Source: Nocardia sp. BMG111209
Lineage (GTDB): Bacteria > Actinomycetota > Actinomycetes > Mycobacteriales > Mycobacteriaceae
Assembly (NCBI RefSeq): GCF_000381925.1
Contig: NZ_KB907307.1
Coordinates: 1,674,001 to 1,738,000, forward strand
Direction of reading: 5' to 3'
Length of the DNA: 64,000 nt
Position 1 is the stretch's first letter. Each line of letters starts with the position of its first letter. The position numbers were made by a program, and so were the translations under genes. Under the pieces are notes generated by a model. It did no database searches. It worked only from the letters and a program-made list of their open reading frames with translations, and was not told the DNA's origin. Below, piece by piece: positions 53,286 to 62,193 of this stretch.

Positions 53286-53299
53286 GGGACCTCGGTCCC
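53286..53299. promoter_or_regulatory. DosR-box-like palindrome at head of V/A-ATPase operon
   Basis: GGGACCTCGGTCCC has perfect GGGAC/GTCCC arms and a 4-base spacer. It lies in the 275-bp divergent space, 134 bp before the ATPase operon and 129 bp before the SHOCT-ctpF unit, so it can serve both. It is one of the two best matches in the window. Confidence 0.68.
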
Positions 53300-53427
53300 T
53301 GTCCCGGGCGCCGTCACGGCCGGAATCGACTCTCGTCCCCTGCGATCGGTGCCGTTCGCCCGTGTCGGATCCGTGTCGATGCGGACAGGCTTGGTGAACA
53401 ACCGCTGAGCATCCGAAGGAGACGGCG

Positions 53428-53721
53428 ATGATGTTCTGGTACGGACACGACATGAGTGGCTGGGGCTATGGCCTGATGACGATCGGCATGGTCGTGTTCT
53501 GGGTTCTGGTGATCGGCGGGTTCGCCGCGCTGGTCCGCTACACGGCCGGCCCGGTCCCCGGCAACGGGCCGTCCCACTCCGGGCCGACCCCGCAGCAGGT
53601 GCTGGCCGACCGATACGCACGAGGAGAGATCGATGACGAGGAGTATGTGCGGAGACTGGACACATTGAACGCCCGGATGTCGCCGAGCACTTCCCGGGGT
53701 CCGTCCGGACCCACGGCCTGA
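53428..53721 (+). CDS. SHOCT-domain small membrane protein
   Basis: A 97-residue protein with one membrane helix (about 13-38) and a C-terminal SHOCT motif (QVLADRYARGEIDDEEYVRRLDTL, cited in parts as LADRYARGEID and EEYVRRLDTL). Such proteins are often next to transporters or stress genes. ATG 53428 (or 53431) follows aaggaga. It is 80 bp upstream of the ctpF-like gene and may be cotranscribed. Confidence 0.88.
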   Translation: MMFWYGHDMSGWGYGLMTIGMVVFWVLVIGGFAALVRYTAGPVPGNGPSHSGPTPQQVLADRYARGEIDDEEYVRRLDTLNARMSPSTSRGPSGPTA

Positions 53722-53801
53722 AATCCGAGCCGGGCGGTAACCATCGGCACGGCTCGGTGCGGCAAGCGCCGGGCCGGCAGCGCGGAACGGACGGGGTGAA
53801 A

Positions 53802-56381
53802 ATGGTGACGAGTCCGATCGAATCGATCGTGACGAGCGGGCTGTCCTCGGTCGAGGCAGCCGAGCGGCTGGCTCGTGACGGCGCGAACATCCTGCCGCAA
53901 CCGCCGCCGGTGCGCTGGTGGCAGCGGATCGTGACGCAGTTGCGGGACCCGTTGATCGTGGTTCTCCTGGTGGCGGCGCTGTTGACCGCGGTAATCGCGG
54001 ACTGGACCGATATGGCGGTGATCCTGCTGGTGGTGACAGCCAACACCGCGGTCGGTGTGGTGCAGGAGATCCGTGCCGATCACGCGATCGCGGCGTTGTC
54101 CCGGTTGACCGCGCCCGCCGCCGGCGTCATCCGGGACGGGGTTCAGCAGGAGGTACCGGCCGCCGAGGTGGTGGTCGGTGATGTGCTGGTGCCGGCCGAA
54201 GGTGACATCGTGGCCGCCGATGCGACCGTGATCGAAGCAGCGGCGCTGCGGGTGGACGAATCCGCGCTGACCGGTGAGTCCGTACCGGTGGACAAAGCCG
54301 TGCACGGGAACGATGCGATGTTCGCCGGCACCGTCGTCGTGAAGGGCCGGGGCCGGGCGGTGGTGACCGCCGTCGGGGCGGCCAGTGCCACCGGCCGGAT
54401 CGCTCGAATGCTGGACTCGGGCAGTGGACCGACGCCGTTGCAACGCAGGCTCGTGGATGTCGGCCGGTTGCTCGCCGCGGTGACGGTGGGGTTGTGCGTG
54501 ATCGTGCTGGTGTCGGGCCTGGTCCGGGGCGAGCCGGTGGGATTGATGGCGGTGACGGCGATCAGCCTGGCGGTGGCCGCCGTCCCGGAATCGCTTCCCG
54601 CCGTGGTCACTCTGGGGCTGGCGCTGGGTGCCCGGCGCATGGCGGCACGGAATGCCTTGATACGCAAGCTTCCCGCCGTCGAGACGCTGGGTGCGGTGAC
54701 GGTGCTCGCCACCGACAAGACCGGAACCCTCACCGAAGGCCGGATGGTCGCCCGGCGGATCTGGACACCCGGCACCGAGGCGATCGTGACCGGGTCGGGC
54801 TACGCTCCCACCGGTGAGATCCGGGTCGGCGAGCGGGTTCTCACCGCATCGGACCGGGCCGATGTCACGATGCTGCTGACCGCTGCCGCCCTGTGTAACG
54901 ACGCGCATCTGACGCCTCCGGCCGACGACGGCCGGCCGGGTGCACTCGGTGATCCGACCGAGATCGCGCTGCTGTCCGCCGCGGGCAAACTCGGCTTGTA
55001 TCGCGACGACGTCGAGGACCGCCTGCCGCGAGTCGGTGAACGGCCGTTCGACAGTGATCGCAAGCGAATGAGCACCATCCACCGCCTGCCCGCCGGGCGG
55101 GTCCGGGTGATCTGCAAGGGTGCTCCGGAAGCGGTCCTGAACCCCGACGTGCTCGCCGACGACCCAGCACTCCTGAATCGGGCCACCGAACGAGCAAATG
55201 ATCTGGCGCACAAGGGCTTCCGCGTACTCGCCCTGGCCTGCGCGGACCTGGCGACGCCGCCACCTGCCGACTCCGACCCCGAGCAGGGGCTGCGTCTGCT
55301 CGGCCTGATGGCCATCGTCGACCCACCCCGCGCCACCGCGGGCGACACCATCGCGGCATGCCGGCAAGCGGGAATTCACCCCATCCTGATCACCGGAGAT
55401 CATCCCGGTACCGCCCGCGCGATCGCCACCGAGGTGGGCATCATCGAAGCCGGCGACCCGGTTGTCGACTGCCGGGCCGAGCAGGTCCCGGCGAAGAGTT
55501 CGGTATACGCGCGAGCCACCCCGGCTCAGAAGCTCGCCATCATCGCCGACCTCCGCGACCGCGGCGAAATAGTCGCGATGAACGGCGACGGGGTCAACGA
55601 CGGACCGGCACTGCGCCGCGCCGACATCGGGGTGGCGATGGGCGGCCGAGGCACCGAGGTGGCCCGCCAGGCGGCCGACGTCGTCCTGGCCGACGACGAT
55701 CTCGGCACGGTCGTCGCCGCTGTGGAGGAAGGCCGCCGCATCCATGCCAACATCCGCCGGTTCCTGGTCTACGGCCTGGCCGGCGGCGCGACCGAGATCG
55801 CGGTCATGCTCACCGGACCGTTCCTGGGTCTCACGCTGCCGTTGCTGCCCGCTCAGATCCTGTGGATCAATCTGCTCACCCACGGACTACCGGGCGTCGC
55901 ACTCGGCGGCGAGCCCGCGGATCCGAATCTCATGCGTCAGGACCCGCGCCCACCGACCCAGAGCATCCTCGGGGCCGGGCTCTGGCAACGGGTCGTACGC
56001 ATCGCGATCGTACTGACCGCCGCAACCATCGGCGTCGCGGTATGGGCCGACCACACCGGACGGCCCTGGCAGACCATGGCGTTCTTCACCCTGGGCGCGA
56101 CCCAGCTCGGTGCCGCGCTCGGCTCCCGCGCCCGGCCCCGCTCACTGGCCAACCCGATGCTGCTCGTCGCTGTCGCTGTCGCCTTGACGCTGCAGTTGGC
56201 CGCGCTGTACCTCCCCCTGCTGCGCGACCTGCTCGGCACCGAACCGCTCGCCGGCACCGACCTGCTCATCGTCGCCTGCCTGTCGACCCTCGGATATGCC
56301 GCCGTCCGCCTGGACCGGATCCTGCATCCCAGCCGCCGGGATCGGACGCCCGTCAGCGGACGTCGGAGAACCCGCCAGTGA
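53802..56381 (+). CDS. CtpF-like P-type cation-transporting ATPase
   Basis: An 859-residue P-type ATPase of the Ca2+/Mn2+ (PMR1/SERCA, P2A) type. TGES at about 157, the M4 motif PESLP at about 262, phosphorylation DKTGT at 305, nucleotide-binding KGAPE and hinge MNGDGVNDGPALR are all intact, with ten predicted helices. CtpF (Rv1997) of M. tuberculosis is a DosR-regulon member with similar length (905). ATG 53802 is preferred; GTG 53757 adds 15 residues. Its last 240 bases lie opposite the over-long end of the APC gene. Confidence 0.9.
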   Translation: MVTSPIESIVTSGLSSVEAAERLARDGANILPQPPPVRWWQRIVTQLRDPLIVVLLVAALLTAVIADWTDMAVILLVVTANTAVGVVQEIRADHAIAALSRLTAPAAGVIRDGVQQEVPAAEVVVGDVLVPAEGDIVAADATVIEAAALRVDESALTGESVPVDKAVHGNDAMFAGTVVVKGRGRAVVTAVGAASATGRIARMLDSGSGPTPLQRRLVDVGRLLAAVTVGLCVIVLVSGLVRGEPVGLMAVTAISLAVAAVPESLPAVVTLGLALGARRMAARNALIRKLPAVETLGAVTVLATDKTGTLTEGRMVARRIWTPGTEAIVTGSGYAPTGEIRVGERVLTASDRADVTMLLTAAALCNDAHLTPPADDGRPGALGDPTEIALLSAAGKLGLYRDDVEDRLPRVGERPFDSDRKRMSTIHRLPAGRVRVICKGAPEAVLNPDVLADDPALLNRATERANDLAHKGFRVLALACADLATPPPADSDPEQGLRLLGLMAIVDPPRATAGDTIAACRQAGIHPILITGDHPGTARAIATEVGIIEAGDPVVDCRAEQVPAKSSVYARATPAQKLAIIADLRDRGEIVAMNGDGVNDGPALRRADIGVAMGGRGTEVARQAADVVLADDDLGTVVAAVEEGRRIHANIRRFLVYGLAGGATEIAVMLTGPFLGLTLPLLPAQILWINLLTHGLPGVALGGEPADPNLMRQDPRPPTQSILGAGLWQRVVRIAIVLTAATIGVAVWADHTGRPWQTMAFFTLGATQLGAALGSRARPRSLANPMLLVAVAVALTLQLAALYLPLLRDLLGTEPLAGTDLLIVACLSTLGYAAVRLDRILHPSRRDRTPVSGRRRTRQ

Positions 56382-57653
56382 TGTGTCCGGAGGAACACTG
56401 AAGCCCGTCCGGGCCAATCGGCGTCGGACCGGGTAGGCGAGTGCGCCGACGGCGAGGACCGCCACGCCGGACAGGACCGAGGTGAGGGGCAAGGTGGCAG
56501 CAAGAGTCAGGCAGCCGGCGAGGCCGAGGACGGGGACCGTTCGTGGCGGGCGGCCCTCCGCACGAGTCAGTGTCCACGCGGAAGCGTTGGCGATCGAGTA
56601 ATAGACCAGGACGCCGAAGGAGGAGAAGCCGATCGCGCCGCGCAGATCGGTGACCGCGGAAAGGGTCGCGACGACGAGACCGACGGCCAGTTCGGCGCGG
56701 TGCGGCACCTCGAAACGGGGGTGCACGGCGGCGAGAAAGTGCGGCAGGTGCCGATCGCGGGCCATGGCGAAGGTGGTCCGGGAGACCCCGAGGATCAGCG
56801 ACAGTAACGATCCCAGTGCGGCCGCGACCGCACCGGCTCGGACCACCGGCACCAGCTCCGGGATGCCGGCGACGCGTACCGTGTCCGCCAACGGTGTTGT
56901 CGTGGAGCTCAATTCGTGTGGACCGAGCACGGTCAACGCCGCGATGGCGACCACCGCGTACACCGCCGTCGCCGAGGCCAGCGCGATGGGGATCGCGCGC
57001 GGGATGGTGCGGGCGGGGTCGCGGACCTCCTCGCCGAGGGTGGCGATCCGCGCGTAGCCGGCGAAGGCGAAGAACAGCAGGGCCGCGGCTTGCAGCACGC
57101 CGGAAACCGAGAGGTCGGCGCCGATCGACAACTGCCGGATATCGGCCGCCGGGGATGTGAACGCGGCGACGGCGGTCGCGGCGAGCACGCCGAGGACGAC
57201 AGCGACGAGGACGCGAGTCAGCAGCATCGACTTCTGGACGCCGCGATAGTTCAACACGCTCAGGGCCACGACCGCGGCGACGGCGACCTCGTGGGCTCGG
57301 CTCGGCCACGCGTAGGCGCCGACGGTCAGGGCCATGGCCGCGCAGGAGGCGGTCTTGCCGATCACGAATCCCCAACCGGCCAGGTAGCCCCAGAATTCGC
57401 CGAGGCGTTCGCGGCCGTAGACGTAGGTGCCGCCGGAGGCGGGGTATCCGGCAGCCAGGCGCGCCGAGGAGGTGGCGTTGCAGTAGGCGACCACAGCGGC
57501 GATCGCCAAGCCGACCGGCAGCCCGGACCCGGCAGCGGCCGCTGCCGGGGCGAGCGCGGCGAAAATGCCCGCCCCGATCATGGACCCGAGCCCGATGACC
57601 ACCGCGTCACCGACACCGAGCCGACGCGCCAACCGGGGACTGGACAAGGTCAT
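56142..57653 (-). CDS. APC family amino-acid permease with read-through 3' end
   Basis: Residues 1-415 are an APC-superfamily permease with 12 helices: GLGSMIGAGIFAALAPAAAA (signature of helix 1), YPASGGTYVYGRERLG, FFAFAGYARIATLGEEVRDP. After LAYPVRRRLARTGF the true protein should end, but the frame continues about 85 codons antisense to ctpF, giving a Gln/Gly-rich tail without character. Start ATG 57653 follows ggag. Either the stop was lost or the tail is tolerated. It is convergent with ctpF. Substrate unknown. Confidence 0.82.
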   Translation of the reverse strand: MTLSSPRLARRLGVGDAVVIGLGSMIGAGIFAALAPAAAAAGSGLPVGLAIAAVVAYCNATSSARLAAGYPASGGTYVYGRERLGEFWGYLAGWGFVIGKTASCAAMALTVGAYAWPSRAHEVAVAAVVALSVLNYRGVQKSMLLTRVLVAVVLGVLAATAVAAFTSPAADIRQLSIGADLSVSGVLQAAALLFFAFAGYARIATLGEEVRDPARTIPRAIPIALASATAVYAVVAIAALTVLGPHELSSTTTPLADTVRVAGIPELVPVVRAGAVAAALGSLLSLILGVSRTTFAMARDRHLPHFLAAVHPRFEVPHRAELAVGLVVATLSAVTDLRGAIGFSSFGVLVYYSIANASAWTLTRAEGRPPRTVPVLGLAGCLTLAATLPLTSVLSGVAVLAVGALAYPVRRRLARTGFSVPPDTSLAGSPTSADGRPIPAAGMQDPVQADGGISEGRQAGDDEQVGAGERFGAEQVAQQGEVQRGQLQRQGDSDSDEQHRVGQ

Positions 57654-57739
57654 GGCAGGCGGCTCCTGACACGTTCACGGGCCGTGACATCGGTGAGACT
57701 AGGTGATCTCGGGATCGATATCGCGGTACGGCAGAGAAT

Positions 57740-58060
57740 TCACTCACCGTCCATGTGGCCCGGACATGCCGTCGATCGGATGCGCCCACCCGCCGCCAAC
57801 GGGCGAATGACTCGGTCGTGCACCGCCTGGACGACGAACAGCGGCGCGGCGGGCCGCCCACGACGTAACCAGACCGCCTCCGGAACAACCCCACAAACCG
57901 AGCCGGGACGCGGTCGACAGGGCCAACGGCCGGAACGGCTGTGCGGCGCGAATCCCTTCCAGCACACGGTAACCCGGTTCGCGCGCCGTACCGATCCGGC
58001 CGTCCGGCCCCTCGTGGCCGGGTACCGAAACAGTGATGCCGGTTGCGGGCACTCCGGCCA
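57740..58060 (-). pseudogene. Secretory lipase, degraded remnant
   Basis: On the minus strand two pieces of a LIP-type secretory lipase can be read in different frames. One (about 58060-57860) reads ITVSVPGHEGPDG, LEGIRAAQPFRPL and LGLWGCSGGGLVTSWAA, i.e. the nucleophile elbow GxSGG. The second (about 57865-57740) reads FVVQAVHDRVI, the segment with the catalytic Asp. The secretion signal, N-terminal half and the stretch between the pieces are missing. The gene is clearly inactive. Confidence 0.68.
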
Positions 58061-58065
58061 AAGGG

Positions 58066-61000
58066 TTATGCGGAATCGAGCTGCGCATGTGGTTGCGCGG
58101 GCACCGGAGCCGACGCCGGCCAGCGCACCACACCACCGGGGGCCAAGCGTTGTTGCTCTCCGGCACAATGGATCTCGACCGCGGGTGCTACGCCCGGATC
58201 GGAACGGACCTCGACCCGGGCGGTGTCGATGCGCACGGTGAGGCGATGGCCTCGGTACACGATCGGGAAGGTGAGGCCACCCAGTTCGGGGGGCCAGTGG
58301 GGATCGAGGATCAATCGGTCGTCGCGAATCTCCAGGCCGGAGAAGCAACGTTGCACCAGATCGACGCTTCCGGCCATGGCGCCCAGATGAATTCCCTCCT
58401 CGGTGGTGCCACCCTGGATGTCGGCGATATCCGAGTCGAGGACCTGCTCGAAGAATTGCATGGCGCGAGTTCGGTTGGCGCGGGCCAGAACCCACGCATG
58501 AACCACCGCGCTGAGGGTGGAGCCGTGTGAGGTGCGGGCCAGATAGTAGTCGACGGTGCGGGGGATCATCTCCCCGGGCAGTTCGTAGCCGAGGCGGTGC
58601 AGGATCTCGCGCAGTTCGTCGGCCGACATGAGATAGAACAGCATGAGGACATCGGCCTGCTTGCCGGCGCGGTAGCGGTTGATGTTGTCGCCCTCGGATT
58701 CGAGTATTCGATCCAGTCGCTGGATGTTCGGGTAGGTGGTGCGGTATCGGTCCCAATCCAGTTCGGCCAATTGCTCGTAACCGGCGAATTGGCTGATCAC
58801 ACCGTCGTGGAACGGAATGGTCAGGCGGCGGCTCACCGCATCCCAGCGGCCGGGTTCACCCGGGTCGACGCCGAGGGATTCCAGTAGCCGGGCCCGGTCG
58901 CGCGGCGCCAGCCGGGTCAGCGCCTGTTGTGCGCGGCAGATCGTCCAGACCGCCATGATGTTCGTGTAGGCGTTGTCGTCGACGCCGTTCAGTGGGGCGT
59001 CCGGGTATCCGGAGTGGAATTCGTCCGGGCCGATCACTGCGCGCAGGTGGTAGCGGTCGGTACGCGGGTCGTATTCGGCGAGGCTCGCCCAGCAGCGGGC
59101 GATCTCGACCAGCAGTTCGGCCCCGTATTCGGTGAGGAATTCGACGTCGCCGGTGACCTGGTAGTACTGCCAGACGTTGTAGGCCACCGCACCCCCGATG
59201 TGATAGGCGAGGTGGCTCGGGTCGGGATGCCAGTGTCCCGACAGCGGATTCAGGTGCAGTGACTGGCTTTCCTCGCGGCCGTCGCTGCCGGACTGCCAGG
59301 GAAACAGGGCTCCTTTCAGGCCGGCCGCCGCAGCGGCTCGGCGGGCCTCCGGCAGCCGGCGGTGGCGGTAGCGCAGCAATGACCTGGTCAACGCCGGGAA
59401 ACGGGGATTGAGCAGCGGGAAGACGAACAACTCGTCCCAGAAGATGTGGCCGCGGTAGGCCTCGCCGTGCAGGCCGCGGGCGGGGACGCCGACGTCGAGG
59501 TCGGCGGTGTGCGGTGACAGGGTCTGCATCAGGTGCAACATGTGCAGGCGCATCACCCGCAGTGCGTGCTCACCGTCGTCGAGGTCGATGCGTAGCCGGT
59601 CCCACAGGTGCGACCAGGCGAGGCTGTGACCGGCGAGTAGCTCGGCGAAATCGCCCGCGTCGGCCAACCGGCGCGCGGCGTCGTCGTCCGGCGCCGAGAC
59701 ACCGTGGTCGCGGCCGGTGACGACGGCGACCACCTTCTCCACAGCGATCGAATCTCCCTGAGCGACATCGACTACATGGCCGTGCCCGAGCACACCCGCG
59801 TCGTCGACGAAGTATGTCGACGCTGTTGTCTTCCCACCCTCGATGCGGACGGTGTCGCGGGCAGCGACGGCCACGGGAATGCGGGAACGGTTGGTGCGCA
59901 TCGTCATCAGGACGGTGTCGGCCGACAACTCACACGTCGCCACCGGTTCCAGGTGCCGATCCGACAGCTCGCGGTATCGCGCCACCAGGGTGTTGCGGAC
60001 GGTGCCGTCGACCGTGGCCCGGATTTCGAGCCTACCGGCCCAATTCTCAGCAGTGACAAGGGTTTCCAGCGCGCACAGATGCGGAGCATGCATAGCCGCG
60101 AAACGACGCTGGCTTACCGCGGTGACCCGCCCGGCGGTGTCGCGGATCCGGAAGCGCCGGGTCAGCAGGGCTCGGCGCAGATCGAATTGTTGTCGGTAGG
60201 AGAGGATTTCCACGGTATCGAGGTCGAGCCAGGCGCCGTCGTCGATGCGGAAGGTGACCGGCAGCCAGTTGGGAAGGTTGACCAGGCTCTCGTTCTCGAC
60301 GGACCGGCCGTCGATCTCGTCGGTGAGCCGATTGTAGATCCCCGCTACATAGGTTCCCGGGTAATGATGCTCGCCCGCAAGGGATTCCGGTGCGGCGCCG
60401 CGAGTGGCGAGGTATCCGTTGCCGACGGTGCACAGCGCCTCGCGCAGTCGTTCGGTGCCCGGATCGTATCCGTCGTAGGTCAGCAGCCAGGACGGCGATG
60501 CGGCGAGTTCCGGTTCCCCGGCGAGAAGGGTTGCCAGGCCGTCGAGCAATTGCCCGACCTCGCGCGGTCCGCCGAGGACGTAGCGAGCGGCGGTGGGCCG
60601 GTCACCGGTCTCGTCGTGGCGGACCGCGATTCCCAGGCCGTCCCCCGCGACCGCGTCGAAGGCGTCCTCGTCGGTGAGGTCGTCGCCGAGATAGACCGGC
60701 AGGACCGAGGCCGTGAGGTGGTCGAGCATCCAGCGCAGCGCGGTGCCCTTGTCCCAGTCGAGGTCCGGCCGCAGTTCCGCCACCTTCCGGCCGAAGGTCA
60801 GTCGCAGGCCGTTGTCGCCGGCCCTGCCGTGCACGGCCGCGATCACCGCGGCGATGCGGGACGGCTCGACCTGCCGGTAATGGATCGCGACGGCGAATCG
60901 CTTGTGCTCCAACCGAACTCCGGGTACCTCGGCAAGTTCGTCGCGCAGCTGCGTGGCGGCGGCGGCCAGCGCGCGCTCGGCATCCGGGGCCGCCTCGTGG

Positions 61001-62073
61001 ATGTGCACGGTGCCGTCGGGCGCGAGCAACTCGAATCCGTGACATCCCGCATACCAGACGCCGTCCACCCCGACCCGAGCCCGGAGGTCCGCCAGTTCGC
61101 GCCCGCTGACGATCGCGACGGGACATTCGGCGGCCAGTCGCGTCAGTGTCCGCGCGGCGCCGTCCACCAGGACCGCCGCTGCCGGATCGGCCACGATCTC
61201 CGACAGCGTCCCGTCGAAATCGAGTAGGACCGCGACCTTTTCGGTGTCCAGGAGATCACCGATCCGGTCCCACGAATCCAATGCGTCCGGCAACCGGGAC
61301 AGGCGGTCGAAGCCGCCGCGCACATCGACCTGCGCCAGATCGCCGACGACGACATCGGCGCCGCCGGCGCGCAACGCCTGAGCGTGCCCGCCACGATCGA
61401 CACCGATCACCAGCCCGAAACCGCCCGCACGGCCCGCGTGCACCCCGGCCTCGGAGTCCTCGACGACGACGGTGCGCTCCGGGGCGGCGCCGAGCCGGCG
61501 GGCCGCCTCGAGCAACATCGCCGGGTCGGGTTTGCCCGGCAGGGCCAGATCCTCGGCAACCAGGCCGTCGACGCGGACCGGGAACAGATCTTCGACCCCG
61601 GCGGCGCGCAGTACCTCCGCGCAGTTGCGGCTGGCCGAGAACACGGCCGTACCCAGCCCGGTGGCCTGCAGCTGCCGTACCACCGCCACCGTGGATTCGA
61701 ATACCGGCACGCCCGAGCGTGCCACCCGATCGAGGAACAGGCGATCTTTGCGATTGCCCAGGGCACAGACGGTCAGCCGGTCGCCGGTGTCCTCCGGATC
61801 GCCCCACGGCAAGGTGAAACCTCGTGCGGCGAGGAAGTCCCGGACCCCGGAGTAGCGCGGTTTGCCGTCGACCCAGCGCAGATAGTCGGCCCGGGTGAAC
61901 GGCGTCGTATCCCGGCCGGGCCCGGCGGCACGACTCGACAGGAATCCGTCGAACAGCTCCGCCCACGCCGAAGCATGGATGGACGCACTGTCGGTGACCA
62001 CTCCGTCCATGTCGAAGATCACCGCATCGAACCGTCGCGTGTCGATCGCCACCGGTGCACTGTCGCATCGCAT
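58066..62073 (-). CDS. otsB1: Three-domain trehalose/HAD/GH65 protein (OtsB1, Rv2006 type)
   Basis: A 1335-residue protein. Residues 1-245: beta-phosphoglucomutase-like HAD (FDMDGVVTDS, VVVEDSEAG). Residues 260-505: trehalose-6-phosphate phosphatase (LLDFDGTLSEI, YLGDDLTDEDAF). Residues 510-1335: GH65 disaccharide phosphorylase/hydrolase with the general-acid Glu in IGPDEFHSG near 1017. Length equals M. tuberculosis Rv2006 (1327), a gene of the DosR cluster. ATG 62073 follows ggtggaagg; a longer frame to 63027 is antisense to the next gene. It could turn trehalose-6-P or trehalose into glucose phosphates, the order of reactions being inferred from the domains. Confidence 0.9.
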   Translation of the reverse strand: MRCDSAPVAIDTRRFDAVIFDMDGVVTDSASIHASAWAELFDGFLSSRAAGPGRDTTPFTRADYLRWVDGKPRYSGVRDFLAARGFTLPWGDPEDTGDRLTVCALGNRKDRLFLDRVARSGVPVFESTVAVVRQLQATGLGTAVFSASRNCAEVLRAAGVEDLFPVRVDGLVAEDLALPGKPDPAMLLEAARRLGAAPERTVVVEDSEAGVHAGRAGGFGLVIGVDRGGHAQALRAGGADVVVGDLAQVDVRGGFDRLSRLPDALDSWDRIGDLLDTEKVAVLLDFDGTLSEIVADPAAAVLVDGAARTLTRLAAECPVAIVSGRELADLRARVGVDGVWYAGCHGFELLAPDGTVHIHEAAPDAERALAAAATQLRDELAEVPGVRLEHKRFAVAIHYRQVEPSRIAAVIAAVHGRAGDNGLRLTFGRKVAELRPDLDWDKGTALRWMLDHLTASVLPVYLGDDLTDEDAFDAVAGDGLGIAVRHDETGDRPTAARYVLGGPREVGQLLDGLATLLAGEPELAASPSWLLTYDGYDPGTERLREALCTVGNGYLATRGAAPESLAGEHHYPGTYVAGIYNRLTDEIDGRSVENESLVNLPNWLPVTFRIDDGAWLDLDTVEILSYRQQFDLRRALLTRRFRIRDTAGRVTAVSQRRFAAMHAPHLCALETLVTAENWAGRLEIRATVDGTVRNTLVARYRELSDRHLEPVATCELSADTVLMTMRTNRSRIPVAVAARDTVRIEGGKTTASTYFVDDAGVLGHGHVVDVAQGDSIAVEKVVAVVTGRDHGVSAPDDDAARRLADAGDFAELLAGHSLAWSHLWDRLRIDLDDGEHALRVMRLHMLHLMQTLSPHTADLDVGVPARGLHGEAYRGHIFWDELFVFPLLNPRFPALTRSLLRYRHRRLPEARRAAAAAGLKGALFPWQSGSDGREESQSLHLNPLSGHWHPDPSHLAYHIGGAVAYNVWQYYQVTGDVEFLTEYGAELLVEIARCWASLAEYDPRTDRYHLRAVIGPDEFHSGYPDAPLNGVDDNAYTNIMAVWTICRAQQALTRLAPRDRARLLESLGVDPGEPGRWDAVSRRLTIPFHDGVISQFAGYEQLAELDWDRYRTTYPNIQRLDRILESEGDNINRYRAGKQADVLMLFYLMSADELREILHRLGYELPGEMIPRTVDYYLARTSHGSTLSAVVHAWVLARANRTRAMQFFEQVLDSDIADIQGGTTEEGIHLGAMAGSVDLVQRCFSGLEIRDDRLILDPHWPPELGGLTFPIVYRGHRLTVRIDTARVEVRSDPGVAPAVEIHCAGEQQRLAPGGVVRWPASAPVPAQPHAQLDSA

Positions 62074-62143
62074 CCTTCCACCCTCATCGTCCGGGCACGC
62101 CGGCCCTAGGGCCACAGGTCCTCGATTCCCGAGTGCACTCCGT

Positions 62144-62157
62144 GAGCCATTGGTCCC
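62144..62157 (-). promoter_or_regulatory. DosR-box-like element between otsB1 and the mgtA-like gene
   Basis: On the minus strand it reads GGGACCAATGGCTC: left arm perfect, right arm GGCTC instead of GTCCC. It lies 71 bp before otsB1 and 37 bp before the ATPase start, in a 120-bp divergent space. Confidence 0.5.
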
Positions 62158-62193
62158 TGGTGGGCGGCTCGGCTCGCTGGGGAGGATGGACAG

